Below are positions 25,601 through 38,399 of a stretch of 64,000 nt of DNA, piece by piece (the first letter of the stretch is position 1; the number at the start of each line of letters is the position of its first letter). The stretch comes from Smittia aterrima. Lineage: Eukaryota > Arthropoda > Insecta > Diptera > Chironomidae. The stretch lies in assembly GCA_033063855.1 (NCBI GenBank), contig CP093831.1, positions 24,862,001-24,926,000 of the forward strand, read 5' to 3'. Made by a program: the position numbers and the translations under genes. The notes under the pieces are model-generated. The model was not told the DNA's origin and searched no databases. It worked only from the letters and a program-made list of their open reading frames with translations.

Positions 25601-28600
25601 TTGTTCCTCAGATTTCTTTTTATATTCTTACGTCGTCCCATTCGTAAATTGAGGTGAGTTTGGAGCAGTTTCTCTGGCGAAATTAAACCAATTGAAATTC
25701 CAAAAGAATCGTTTGCTTTTTCTATAGAAATTGTTTTAGTGCCGAAGTGTTCGGTTTAAATCGCGCTAAGCGCATCGTTGCAAAGATGAAGACGAAAATC
25801 TATTGAAAGAGCTTTTTTTAAAGTGCATAGTGAACTGATTTTGGAGAATAAATCTTTTTATTTAATGGAAAAGGCTTTTTTCGTGAGAAGAAATCGATTT
25901 CCTTTGTTAATTGTTTAAGATCCTTTGTCGACTATTCCTTCGCTTAGTGGCGTATCCCTTGGACAGTCCACTCTTGTAGGAAAGGACTCGAGTAACGAAA
26001 AGAACCTTGTCCCAACCAATTCACTTTCGAGACAGCTTTTCCCATTTTTAACTTCTCAAGTTGTCCTAATTGAAATGCTTGAGAGCTATCTTTCGTAGTT
26101 GATGTGGTTGCTTTCATCTGATTTGAATTGCAGATTAATTTCAAAACTATCCGATAGTCAACACGACCTAATTTAACAGCAAACACACTTCTCGTGTTGA
26201 TTAAAGCTAAATTGAACTCTTTTAAAGTTTCAATTGAAAATAGAAATTAGCCAGAAATTCATCTATCTCGATGAAAATATCCATGAAATATTAATGATCG
26301 AAATTTGAAAACATTAAAATTATGAATACAAAAGCTTGGCAATCAGAGCTCTCCGAAGCGAAATTTCTGTGTATTCAGCCGTTTCAACATCAATAAGTTA
26401 ACGAGCTCTCTCATTCTCTCTCGTCTGAGCTTTCATTCACGGAAAATGTTCTTTAAACTCTTCAAAGTTGAATAGAATTTCGATGTGGATGATTTATCCA
26501 TGATAAGAGTCGCGTTCTGTCTTCTCTTCCCTCTTCCGCTTGAGAATTGTGTAAATCATATCATTTGAGCGTAAAAATGAATGATGTCATGTGTGGCGAT
26601 GAATAATAAATTACGAAACGATTCTCGCCCCCGAAAAACTTGTTCATGCTTAACCGAAACTTACATCAAGACCACTGTCGCTTACATCGCATGAATGATT
26701 CATTTGGGACAGCAAACATTGAGAGAATGTGGCTGAAATGAAAGAGAAAGCAACGCAATTAAAAGCTCCGGACGAGAATTATTGAAAAAGTTTTCTCGAA
26801 ACTATTCTTGTGATGAGTTGTTGGTTGGCACTTAGCCACAGAGTCTTTCTTGTGTAACAAGAAGTGTTTGTCACGAACAGTTAAACTTTAAATATTTCCT
26901 TAATAACCCGAGAGTCGTTTCCAAGCTGTTCAATGATTCACAGCTCTATTCTAAATTGAGCCTCCTGGCTTCTCAGGATCTGAAAAATTAATAAAATTCA
27001 GCTTGGCAGCATCTCATTAAGTCAATAATTAATTATGTAAAGTGTGAAATGTGCTCGAAAATTCATGACGAACAAATGAATTCTCTAAGCAGGAAGCTTG
27101 ATTAATTCAAACATTTCACGGAGCTTTTATTTTAAAGTCTCCAATTTGTATTGTTCAATGAGGAAAGTTTGATACACTTCACCCCTAGGCGAGAATAAAT
27201 TGAATAATTTCCATTTTCAATATAAACTCTAAACGAAATTAAAATTTCCAAATTAAAATTACTAAAACTTTGCCCTCATCTCTTCCGAGTCAGAAACTGC
27301 TCAATTTGCTTCAGCAAAGTTTATTGACGGAGCTCACGACAGAGACAATGAAATGAATTATGTCATAAACTTGCAATAAATCAGACGAGCTAAAGAAGGT
27401 TCCTCATCACCGGAGCTTCAAAGTAAAATGTTATGCAAATATGCGCTCTATAACAAATCATAAAAAGATTGCGTGAGCTCTTTACATATCTAGCGTCGCG
27501 ATGTGTATTGCACTGAGTCTGCTTCATAGAATATTTAACATAAGACCTGAAATAGAATTCAAAGCATACACCAACATAAATACGCATGGCAAACACATTC
27601 AGAACGTTTCAGCATTTCCCGAACTAAGCACAAAAGATTTAACATATTTAATTTACTTTCGCCGTTCTCTCAACACACAAAAAAAGAGCTTTTTGTTATG
27701 ATACTATGGCACGTGAGTGACATCATTTGCATAAAACAACATTTGTTTTTCATTTGCAGAAATAGATTTTTCTTCGAACGAGAGTGAAAGCTTTGTTTTT
27801 TAGGGATTTTTATGCGAAGGAAATTAAAATAGTTTGAGGGTCTGTCTTGGATTCAACTAAATCTGAGAGATCACTCAGCTCAGATGAGACTCTCAAAGCT
27901 CTTGGAAGTTCAATCTCAATCTCCGTAGAAAAAGCCCTTCTCAATCTCCGTCATCAAACTCCTTTGCTTCCTTTGTTTTTTCCTGGGGCGCTCGCTTTGT
28001 TCCATTGCGGCTTTCGCTAAGCCTTTCGATCAAAAGTTTACCATCTCAAATGTAATTTATGCACGTCCCCATACGGAGAGAAAAATAATCCAAGGAAATA
28101 CCTTAAAAAATTCATAAGAATATCGACGACATATTGAAGCGAAACGAGGAGGCAGCGTTGATTCCGATTTTCATGTGCTTTTGTCGCTTTTATGGAAAAT
28201 TCAATATTTGTGTGTTTTCATTGAATGAAATTTTATTTGCGTAGAAACTGCGAGTGCTGACGAACGCGCTCATGCTTGCACGGGATGTGTTTAGCTATTC
28301 TCGTAAAGCTCCCATTTGTCATTGAAAGCTTTGAGGTAAATCTACGTCTCAGCTACTAAATCTCTTTACATCATAAATCAAAAAAAGCGAAGGAAACTCT
28401 TTTGATAAAGCAAATTGTGCGGGTAAACAGACGCAAGAGAATCAATATCGCTTCGTACTCAAATCATGACGGGATTTGGTCTTTTTATAACTCAATCCTT
28501 TTCAATGTTTTCACTGTTGGATAATTTTTCGTTAGAGAATGATATCGATGAGAGATCGAAACTCAAAGTTAACGTTAAAGCGACGAGATGAAAAGGATTT

Positions 28601-28947
28601 CGCTCTCTCTCGCTTTTATCGAGAATAATTTTCTAGAGGAAAAACTGAAAGTTTTACGAAAGCGAGATCTGTCGAAAGGCTTGCGAGAAAACGACCCAAA
28701 TACATTAGCCAAATTACGAAAAATAATTTCGCTGTTATGTATATCTCTCTCTCTCTCTCGTAATGCGCTCGGAGGCGCTTCTCCGACTAAAAAATTCTTG
28801 AAAACAAAATAATTTATTTAATGCTTAAAGCGAAAAATTTATAACTCATCAGGCATTCAATGAAGCCTGTCGGTAATTATGAGCAGATTAGAGATAATCC
28901 GATAAGATTAAAGCCCATCGCTCAATCTTCTCTTTCATTTCTTTCAG
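13602..28947. other. 15-kb region without a recognised gene
   Basis: The start is the ABC transporter 3' region, with an AATAAA at about 13876. Beyond it I find only short overlapping open frames on both strands and no domain motifs or exon chains. The region may contain 5' exons and introns of the downstream dipeptidase, whose first visible coding exon begins after an acceptor at 28947, or long regulatory DNA. A short GA microsatellite is at 21647-21665. No repeats with target duplications were found by eye. Confidence 0.45.
21647..21665. repeat. (GA)n microsatellite
   Basis: Uninterrupted GA dinucleotide run of about nine units. Simple-sequence repeat, no function inferred. Confidence 0.8.
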
Positions 28948-31900
28948 ATCACAACCGACGATAGTTATCAGGAATATTTCCAGCGAGCAATGCGGCGCCG
29001 AAAGCGCACTGAGATCTTCAAACTATGCGGTTTATGTTTCTCGACAATAATGATAAATCTCATATCGATTTGCACACAACATTCAGCGTCAGCGATTCTT
29101 CTCGAAGAGCGAATGGAGGTCGTCAAGAAAGTCCTACGCGAAGTGCCTTTAATAGATGGGTAAGTAACTCTCGGAGAACGTGAAAGAAATAAATCAAATA
29201 CTGCGTTAAATTTCCGTTTAGTCGGGTCACTAAGTTCTCGCATGAAGCAAGAAAGCAAGAAGTCCCAACCAAATTTGGGTTGATTTAACTCAATCACGGG
29301 ATTTTATATTTTTTCTCTCTCCCTTTCCACTCGAGTGCGTCCAATTCAAATCGAGCTCTTACTCACTTGATGCTTTTTAAGCCCAACTATGTTACAACGA
29401 TTCGAATGTATCCTCGAATGTTTATTTAACAAGGAGACGAGGGAGTATCAGATTCAAGTGGATTTGCCGAAAACATACATTTCCACACATAAGCACAAGT
29501 CAAATTGCTGTGATTTCTTTTTGGATCTTCTTTCCTTTTTTTTCTGCTTTCTGAAATAATAACTTATACATTTTTATGTTGAACATTAGCTGAGTGTGGA
29601 GAGTCGAACAAGAGAATGAACAGTTTCCTCTGAGCTGTCTTCTTTATTAAGGGAACCCGGAAGACAAAAATAACCTTTCGCATTGAGTATACAAACCAAT
29701 AAATTTCCCTTTCTCTTCTCGTACTCCTCTACCTCATCGTGAAGACAAATTATTTGTGTTTTTTTATGACTCTTCCTCTATTAAACATTTCCTCGAATCG
29801 TTTTTCACCCCGAGGCCGTTTTTCTCGTTTCATCTACAGACACAACGACCTTCCGTGGAATATCAGAAAGTTCCTCAAGAACCAACTTCGAGAGTTTCGC
29901 TTTGGAGAAGACCTTCGCGATATTACGCCTTGGTCGACGAGCCAATGGTCACACACAGACCTCAGACGACTCAAGGAGGGAATGGTGTCAGCTCAAGTAA
30001 GTAAAATCTTTTGTATTTAGATCTTCCCCGACTAAAATTTATCGTTCACAACAAATGTTGCCGTTAAATCTTTTTTAAGACACATTCAAATGTCGTTTGT
30101 CGGAGTACCGCCAGTCTCCGTTTCCCTTCGTTCCTTTTCGGAATAAGATGAGATTTACATGATGTGAAAAAGACGGGAACAATAAGAAAAGCTTCGAAAT
30201 GATGCTGTAAAAATCACATTTCTCTCTGAGAGTGCCATAAAAGATAATAATAAAAGTGCTTTACATTATGTACATTCGCACTTATCAATGTGCTCCACAC
30301 TCTCTCTCTCACTTACTCTCCCACCATCGTTCCACTCATTATTTATTACGAGATCGAAAAGCACTTTCAGCGCTAAGAAACAACGAGCGAACGCATAATG
30401 ACCGTTGAGGGCAATCGCTTGTGTGCTCTTCATCTCTTTCCGCTTAGATGCCAATTCATTTGCCATAATAATTTGTCTTTTGCACTTCTCAGCAAATATT
30501 TTACTTGGCAAAGTTATCGTCTCTCGAGGCTTAAGCTGACGCTTCGTCACTGCATACAAAGTTCTAGCGGGCAATGTCCGACAAAAAAAGCTAATAATGA
30601 ATCAATCAAAGTTTGATGAGTTTTAGTTTATGCAGCAGCAGCAAGAGAGAGTTCATAACAATACAAAGCCGAACGGATATCTATCAAAAATAAAACTGTC
30701 ACAATGTTGCGAAAAGCTTCATTGCTCGAAGGGACAGACATAGAACATGCGAAGTAGATAGATAGAGAGAGAAGGGAGTGTTCGAAAGTGAGAGACCTCG
30801 TTCACCTCTCGAAAGTCACGAACCGAATTTAAATTTCTTTTAAAGATTTTTCGGAGAAAGCTCATAAAAAATTATGAATCTTTAGATTTTAGTCATTTGT
30901 CTCGCTACGTGATTTCCGAACAAGTCCTAACAAAATAATAGAGAAAAGCTCTTTAGCTACGTGATTACAGAACGAGCCCTAATAATAATAATAATAGAGA
31001 AAAAGCTTGAGCGAGCTTTTTGGCTCATAAAATTTCATCATGATGAGCCATTTCATTTGACGATGAAAATAAAATATTCATTGTGAGTACCTTCTGCCCC
31101 ACCCAAGAAGGAGAAAGAGAGATTCAGTCGATACTTGAGAAAGTTGTCTCGTGCAAATGCCTTTTACAGCATAAAGACAAAAACCATTCAAATCGAATCT
31201 TACCAAACAAAATTTTCTCTTCCACAATTTTCGTATCGCTATTTAACAGTTTTGGTCTGCTTATGCTCCATGTTCGTCTCAGCATCTAGACGCTGTGCAG
31301 CTAACGTTAGAGCAAATAGATTTAATTCGACGCTTAGTATTACTCTACCCTCAACACATGTCTCTTGTCACGACAGCTGATGGCATTGAGGAGAGCCATA
31401 AGAAAGGGAAATTAGCTAGCTTGATAGGAATCGAGGGCGGTCACAGCATAGGAACGTCGCTAGCTGTTCTTCGAATGTTTTATTTCCTCGGTGCACGATA
31501 TCTTACGCTCACACACACGTGCAACACTCCGTGGGCAGGTTAGGATGAAGTAAACAGAATTTGTCGAAGCTTTTCTCCTCTTTCCGAGAATGTCAAACTT
31601 TAAATTAGAGTTTGCGAGAAAGTAAATATTTGACTGCGGGAAATGGAGAGCAAATCCTTTTGGGAGAAAAGTTTTGAGAAATAAAAAAGTTTCGCTGCAA
31701 ACATAACTTGACCTCTTTGTCTCTTTTTTGAACCAGATTGTTGCAAGGTAGACGAACCCGGTCAGGTGCCGCACATCGGGGGACTCTCACACTTCGGAAC
31801 GGTAATTGATGACAACTTAATCCTCTCTCGCAAATCTGCATTGAACTTTTCCAATTTATTTCCAATTACAGCTCGTTGTCTCCGAGATGAATCGACTCGG

Positions 31901-34067
31901 GATGATTGTGGATCTCTCGCATGTCTCCGTGCCGACAATGTTGGACGCTCTTGCCACGTCGAAAGCGCCGATAATATTCTCGCATAGTTCAGCTCATGCT
32001 ATTTGTAATTCATCGCGAAATGTTCCCGATCATGTCCTGAAGAGAATCGTAAGCCACTCAATCTCTTTTGTCGAGGACTTCTCATATTTCAATTTCATTT
32101 TCCAGGCTGTCAACGGAGGACTTGTGATGGTCGCGTTTTATCCGCATTTTGTCAGCTGTGGTGAGAAGGCCACACTCAATGATGTTGTTGGTAAGCTTCT
32201 GCTCCTGCTGCCGCTTGTTCAACAAATTCAATTATTTCATTAGAACTTGTTTGCTTCCGCCTAATCATCTGAGTAGTTTTGAGTTATTCAAGAGATAAAC
32301 TTTGCGAAAGAATGCTCTTCTCGGTCTCTTCTCGTGAAAGGTGAAAATATGCAAATGAGTTGCCGCACTCGAAAATGTGTCGAGAATTTTTATCATCTCA
32401 TCCTTCTTCCTCTTAAATGTGGCAGAAAGTTTTTCGCCAAAGCAATGCGAGGGAAGAGTGAAGAAAGGAAAAAAAGTTTCAAGCACACGACACACTGTCG
32501 AGCAAACAGAGTCGAGAGTAATTAAATGAACCGTCTAAGGTAGACATTTATATTCATCGTGAGTGTGAGTGATTTGATAATTTTTCTTTAGTCAGATGAC
32601 TCATTTAGGAATTTTGCGGCAGATTAATTGGATCATAATTCTGCCAGCTCTTGTCTGCTCATTTGTAATTCCTCTGCATAAGAGAATTTTACATATCAAC
32701 ACAGCAAGTTGACAATCCCGGACAGACCTAAACTTACATGAGCAATTTTTAACATTTTGTGATTCACGTTCATTAGTAAAAGAGACAGAGGTTGAATGAA
32801 ACGAAATGGTTCGTTATCACGAAAGACAGAAAGAGCTAAGAGGCTCAATGGAATTATCAAAAGAGACAAGACAACAAAATGTCCATTGAAAGTCAATTAT
32901 TTCTCTTCGCTGAGAAGAGGGAAAAAATCTGACATAAAGCCTCCGGTAATCCATTGAGACGTGATTTCCTGGAGTTAATTTTCTCATTATCCACTCGCCT
33001 GATTAATCGATAAGTTCATTTAATGAACATTAATGAGCGCGCGTAGCCTCAGAATAATTTCCCGACGTCCTTTAATTACCTCGAGAGCTCAACGTAGCAA
33101 AACTACTGCTATTCATTATTTAAATTTTATGGGGAGCATTATTTGACCATATTTCAACGACTTAAGAGAAGCCGGGGACTTTTGTCGAGGAGTTCTTGAA
33201 TAAATTAAGATTTCATTGCCTCACAAGCGCCTAGAAGTTGCAAACTACTAAAGATACTCGAGCTATGCCGTGTTCTCTTTTATTTTATTTTTTTTTGTCG
33301 AGGCGGCAGTAAATTATCAAAATTTATCTCTCATTAAAATTTCGTTCACCTCACACAGCTCACATAAATCATATACGAGATATCGCTGGAATGGATCATG
33401 TTGGTGAGTCTCATAAGACGTTGATGCTCTCAACAGAGAAAAGTAACTCGCTTCCCTTTTTTTTCTCTTTAATCCTTGCGAAGGCTTAGGCGCTGGCTTT
33501 GATGGAATAAACGTGTAAGTATCTCTCAACAACAAGGAATAGCTGAGCTTTTTGTTGTGAAAGGAGTGAATGTTCATAAATTATTTTGTGAAGGGTTGAA
33601 CGTCCCAGTCGTTTATCACAAATTAATTTTCAAGTTGCAACAACTTTGTATGACTGCAGAATTTATGAACGAACCCTTGACGCTAGGAAAATTCTTTGCT
33701 TTATTAACTTTTAAATTTTATTGCTGTTTTCAAAAACTTCAAGTGTCCCACAAGGACTCGAGGATGTTTCAAAGTATCCATATTTGTTTGCTGAATTGCT
33801 GGCTGATTCAGATCGATGGTCGGAGGAAGATATTGCAAAGTTGGCTGGAAGGAATCTGATACGAGTCTTTCGGCAAGTTGAACAAGTAAGTCATTTCATG
33901 TTTTTCCCACCTTCGGGGACTTGTGAGAGATAAGCATTTAAATTACGTTTCATAATTAGGTGAGGGATCAACTCGAGGCCCAAGGGATGCTGCCAATTGA
34001 TCAAGCAATCCCACCCGAAGACATTTTAGGACGCTCTTACTGTCGATACTCTGGACCAAGAACGTGA
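28948..34067 (+). CDS. Membrane dipeptidase (renal dipeptidase, M19 family)
   Basis: Zinc dipeptidase that hydrolyses dipeptides outside the cell. Exons, phase-checked: 28948-29159, 29840-29996, 31250-31538, 31737-31801, 31872-32048, 32106-32190, 33359-33403, 33484-33514, 33744-33885, 33960-34067. From the ATG at 28990 this gives 422 aa, close to the family's usual size. The frame is open back to the acceptor at 28947, so the true start may lie upstream. A hydrophobic segment (about residues 12-31) precedes the catalytic domain. Family motifs are present: GHNDLPW (zinc His58/Asp60), GMVSAQFWSAY, IGIEGGHS (bridging Glu near 171), the histidine motifs VDLSHVS and IFSHSSAHA, GFDG, and the GLEDVSKYP segment. 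The C-terminus ends shortly after GRSYCRYSG with no hydrophobic GPI signal, so anchoring by the N-terminal helix is inferred. Confidence 0.93.
29997..31249 (+). other. 1.25-kb intron of the dipeptidase gene
   Basis: GTAAGT donor and AACAG acceptor; the join rebuilds the conserved GMVSAQ/FWSAY motif exactly, which confirms it. It contains an imperfect tandem duplication at 30904-31006. No nested gene is recognised. Confidence 0.8.
30904..31006. repeat. Imperfect tandem duplication with an AAT/ATA run
   Basis: Two copies of a roughly 50-bp unit beginning 'gctacgtgatt' and ending 'aatagagaaaagct' (30904-30950 and 30956-31006). The second copy has an expanded 'taa' microsatellite. Intronic; no function inferred. 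Confidence 0.7.
32191..33358 (+). other. 1.17-kb intron of the dipeptidase gene
   Basis: GTAAGC donor and CACACAG acceptor, splitting a GCT codon between NDVV and HINHIRD. No exon or RNA gene is recognised inside it. Confidence 0.75.
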
Positions 34068-36017
34068 TGAACGAGAATTAAATTATTTTTAATTTAAGAA
34101 AATGTTAGTTTAATTGAATTTTCATCGTGTCATTCAAAAGGAGAAAGCGAATTGTCATGGCTGAAAGGAATTAAGCTCTCTCGTAACTTTCTTATTTCAA
34201 TCGTGATTCGCACAAAAAAAAACAGGAGCGACACTAAATTCGCAGTTCGTAATTTAATTTCAGCGCAAATGGGAATTAGCGTCAAGCAATTTTCGGAATG
34301 GCGAAAGCATTTTGAGATATTTGCGTGGCTGTTTATCATCAATAAAGCCAAAAAATGTGAAATATCGTTTTAATTTATGTCCTCAAATCCACTTTAATTA
34401 ATTTGTGACGAATAAATCAAATTATATCAGCGATTCACATGATTTTTTGACCAATTTGTAAATAAACAATGTTTAAAGCGAGTCATAAATGAATGAAATC
34501 ACTCTCTCGGACTGAAAACGCAAAGCGCGCAAACAAGGCCCAGCACATGAAAGTCAAATCTGCTTTATTTAGTTTATACGACAAGGCGGGAAATAAAAAT
34601 AAAAGAGCGAGCGAGTCATTTTTTTATGCGACGACGAGAATGTTTGCGATGAAAATGACATGCCGAAATGAAATTTTAATTTTAAAAATTGATATAAATG
34701 ATGATGACAAAAAATTAACAATTTTATGACGATGGAATTAATTACTCGTTTGGAGCGAAATTTAGCAAAAGCTTTTTGCGGAAAATTTCAACATTTAATA
34801 AGTTTTTGCTCGTTGACAATTGAATTTTCGGAATGAAAATGCCAGAAGTTTGCTGAAACTGTTTTGTGAGTCACGACACGAAGCGTTCGTTCATTCGTTG
34901 GTTGAAGGCTTCGAGCAACCAAAAATTCCTTTCGAGATTGAATCAGGAATTCGAGTAACGCAGGTTGTCATTGTTATTTATTTTATCGCCTTTGTAAATT
35001 AAACAAACGTAATGAAAAGTAAATATTAGTTATGACATTTAATTTTTATTTTTGTGCATTTTCTCGTTTTTATTCGAGCGGAAAATCATCATCGGCGTCT
35101 CTCAAGGTTTTTTTTTATTGAGTTATTCTCGAACAAACATTGCATCACACAAAATGATATTTCTTCTCATCCCTCACATAAAACAAAAGAAACTTTAATG
35201 TTTTTTTCATTTCTTTTTTGATCAACCGAATCTTCGAAGGACTCGTCAAATTTTATTGTGATATAAAAATAAAACTATTGCCATGGCATGAGGAATTATA
35301 TTGCAGAGCAGTAATCGATACCACGCTTTTCATTTCCGCTGGGAAAAAAAGAAATCGTTATCCACCCTTGTAATGAAACATATCATGCAAACGAGAGAAA
35401 TTTTTAAGACAATTTCCTTTTTGTCTCTTGAAAGAACGAGTTTTCCTTCCCGTCAGCAGAAATTCAATTACGTTACGAGCAAGTAAGAGAAGTTGTGACT
35501 TAGACTTTCCTCTTCGTTCAGTTTTTTTCCGTCTCCTTCTACTCGACCCTATTTCAAAATGCAAGAACTCTATTTTCACTTGTTTATGTTTGTTTTCGAC
35601 TCGAGAAAGACTTGTAAAATACCAAGCAAATAAAATTAAATGGAATGGAATTGTAAAATACAAAGTCGATAGTGACGTTGGAAAATGAAGAAGAAGAAGA
35701 AATAAATAAAACAATTTAATTAAGAATATTTGCTTTTGAGTGTTTTCTTTTCATCATTTGATATTTTAAATTCCAATATTTTAGGTGAGTTCATTCGAAA
35801 TCGAAAATTCTTGTTCGATGCGCAAGAGAAAATTGACATGAAAGTGCTTTTAAAGTTTTTCTTTTCTTTCTTGTTAACAGAAAACTATTTTCAAGCCTTT
35901 TCTATTGAAAGCTGTTCTCTAAAACTTTCGTTCAGATGAAAGCAAAGAAGGATAAACATTTCGCTTTATTAAGTTTCTGTAATTAATTTCGAAACTTCTT
36001 GATTGTGATGAACATTT
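34068..36017. other. Convergent spacer between the dipeptidase and the receptor array
   Basis: The plus-strand dipeptidase and the minus-strand receptor array end toward each other here. A polyadenylation-like AATAAA lies near 34340. Open frames overlap on both strands, are low in complexity and are not supported as genes. Confidence 0.5.
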
Positions 36018-37984
36018 TCAATCACTTTGCTGTAATGAGAAACGATTTGTTGTTTGAATGATAAGAGTTGTGATAATTCGACTTAGAATATGGAAAATCC
36101 ATTCAAGAACGAAGGAGATCACGGCAATCGCGACAAAGAAAAGCCAAACTTGAAAACTTGTGCTCAAATCGTGCAAAGTCAGAACTTTTGGTCCATCATC
36201 TTCTGGTATCAATCGAACTTCTGTTTCATCTCGAACGAATTTTCCAATAATTCCAGCTTCGAACAACCGAGCAATCTTTTCGTTGTAAGGTTCGTACATG
36301 AAACTAAACTTTCTAACACACAAACAAATCAAATCAGTTCCGAAAGTTTCATCAAGAACCTTTGGCTGAAGTTCCTCATTGTCTTCTATCTTTTTAAGAA
36401 ATTCCGTCAACTGAACATCGTAGATGAAATACGCTCGTTTGGATCCGACTGGTAGAAGCTCGTTCAGCTGTGAAATGCCTTTTATATCAGGCGGATCTTT
36501 CCGCCGCGCTTCGAAACTAAACAAAAAAACTATCAAATTTTTGATGTAAAACAGAAACTGGCATGTCAAACCTTTTAAAGATTTCCGATTGTTTGAGAGC
36601 ACCAAGTTCTAGTTTGGTCATATAAATCTCGAAACCTTGACCGATGAGATCGTTAACCGTCTTCACGATTGGTTTTCTCAACTCCTTCCGAAGAAGATCA
36701 AACTGAACTCCTTGGTAAGCTGTCCTCATGATCAGACTGAACAGCAAGAACAAAATTAAAAGATATCGGGCAAAGTTTCTTCTTGGCAATGCCATTTGAC
36801 TTCCTCCGAACCATCCGATCCTGTTGAAAGATTCGAATTGTTAAAAAGAAATTCAACTCTTCAAACACTTACGCCATGTTCATCAAAGGAGATTGCACAT
36901 TCGGCCCACAGACAAAATCTCGAATTTCTTTCGGAACAAACTTAAGAACTAAGATCGTGACAACTCCTGCCAAGAAAGTGATGATCATCCAGATCCAAGT
37001 GTCGTAATCGAAAGGCAGAAAGAGTTTCTCGAACGGAGTGTAGAGCTCACCAGGAGGAATCAAGAAAATGTCGCGTTTTGTTGAAATTGGATGAGTCAGA
37101 ATTAGAGGGATCCTTGGGTCATATGATTTACGAGGCGCCAAGACATTTAAATGAAAGTCGTAGATACTTTGATGGGTTGTCACTAAGTATTCCGACGTGA
37201 AGTTAAGTGAATCTGCTATTGCGTCGTTGATTTTTAATAGAAATCCGCCATCAGGTTCCCATCCTGTTCTACTTTTGTTCATTTTTAATGAGAAGTAAGG
37301 AGATTGATTAATTTTTACTGATGTAACAATGAGTTTGCATCCATTAAAGTTTTTGAATCTATTCGGGAAAAACTCCTTTGTTTCCCAGGTTTTCTCTTTC
37401 TTTGTCATTTCGTTTATTTTTATTTTCTTCCATTCTCGACAATTTGGTTGATGAAACCTCTGAGGCGATATCAGATTAATTTTGTTGATGGATTCTTCCA
37501 GTAAATAAGTGAACTGTGTCGATAATCCGATGAGCACATGTTTCCCAATTCTGGCTCTGTCTTTCGAATCGATTTCTTTCATGTAGATCAGATAGTGACC
37601 GTTGTGAGGCATGTTCACAGAAGATAGACTCTCGAGCAACGAAGAACATGTCGAGTAAGTTTCACACAACACAACAGCCGATCGATTTACTTTTTTTTTA
37701 TTGATCTTTGGGATCGTGTGCACTTGAAACGGAAAATTCAAAGGTTTAACCTTCACAATGTCATTCACTAAATCTTTCAATTCGTTTGTGTTATTGCCAG
37801 CTATGAAAATGTCGAAACTCTCATCACGTTTCACGTAATATTCGCTTATTACTTGATTGATTCCAATCGCAACTAAACTTGGTTCGTTCGACAGTTGACT
37901 AATTCCAATCGGAGCTAATCTTTCAACTCCACAAATTTCCAGAAAACTTTCAAATAAAAGAAGAAACCAAATGATTGTCTTCAT
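36018..37984 (-). CDS. Divergent ionotropic receptor IRa
   Basis: Chemosensory ionotropic receptor, a divergent relative of ionotropic glutamate receptor subunits, acting in the dendritic membrane of sensory neurons. Exons: complement(36018..36516, 36572..36820, 36873..37984), 619 aa with all phases matching. A signal peptide follows the start MKTIIWFLLLFES; this start is used because MKT + hydrophobic run is shared by all array members, although the frame is open upstream. A variable ligand-binding region follows. M1 is near 328-347 (WMIITFLAGVVTILVLKF), the pore stretch is SPLMNMAIGWFGGSQMALPR, M2 is near 386-405 (YLLILFLLFSLIMRTAYQG) and M3 near 577-598 (VWLFFVAIAVISFVLEW). The SYTANLAAF motif of glutamate receptors is absent, as expected for divergent IRs. 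It is the array's 3'-most member. Tastants or odours unknown. Confidence 0.92.
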
Positions 37985-38026
37985 CTTAAGGCTGAAGAAA
38001 TAAAACTCAGTTGACCTATACAAAAG

Positions 38027-38095
38027 TTCTGTCTAGAAAACATGTTTGATTGATCAGTAACATTTGTCATTAATAATTCAAAGCTACTGTTAGAC
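38027..38095 (-). promoter_or_regulatory. Conserved upstream element of IRa
   Basis: About 70 bp starting 40-50 bp upstream of the ATG, shared with the other receptors of the array. On the plus strand it reads TTCTGTCTAGAAAACATG, then GATTGATCA, CAACATTTGT-like and ATTCAAAG...TGTTAGAC segments. Presumed core promoter and 5' leader; the role is inferred only from conservation and position. Confidence 0.5.
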
Positions 38096-38399
38096 TTTAA
38101 TAAGAGAATGAAACTCATCGCTCGTTTACGATGTTACTATTTTACATTAACAAAACAAGTCTTCACTTACTCGTATGTATACTTTAGCCATCATTATTTC
38201 TAAGGCTTTTTTTTAGGAAAAAACCTTAATGTGTCCATTTTGTCCTTACGTCCGTCTGTCTGCTGGCAAAAATTTATTTCGTTTTTAAATAATAAGTAAA
38301 GCCACAAGATTAAGCTAATAGGACATTAGAAAAAGGATAATCGAAACAAGCCTTCTACCAGGTTTTTCTTTTTATCCTTATTATTAAAAAAAACTATTT
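38096..38399. other. IRa-IRb spacer
   Basis: Short AT-rich spacer of about 300 bp with no gene. It contains the distal upstream sequence of IRa and the downstream sequence of IRb. Confidence 0.5.
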
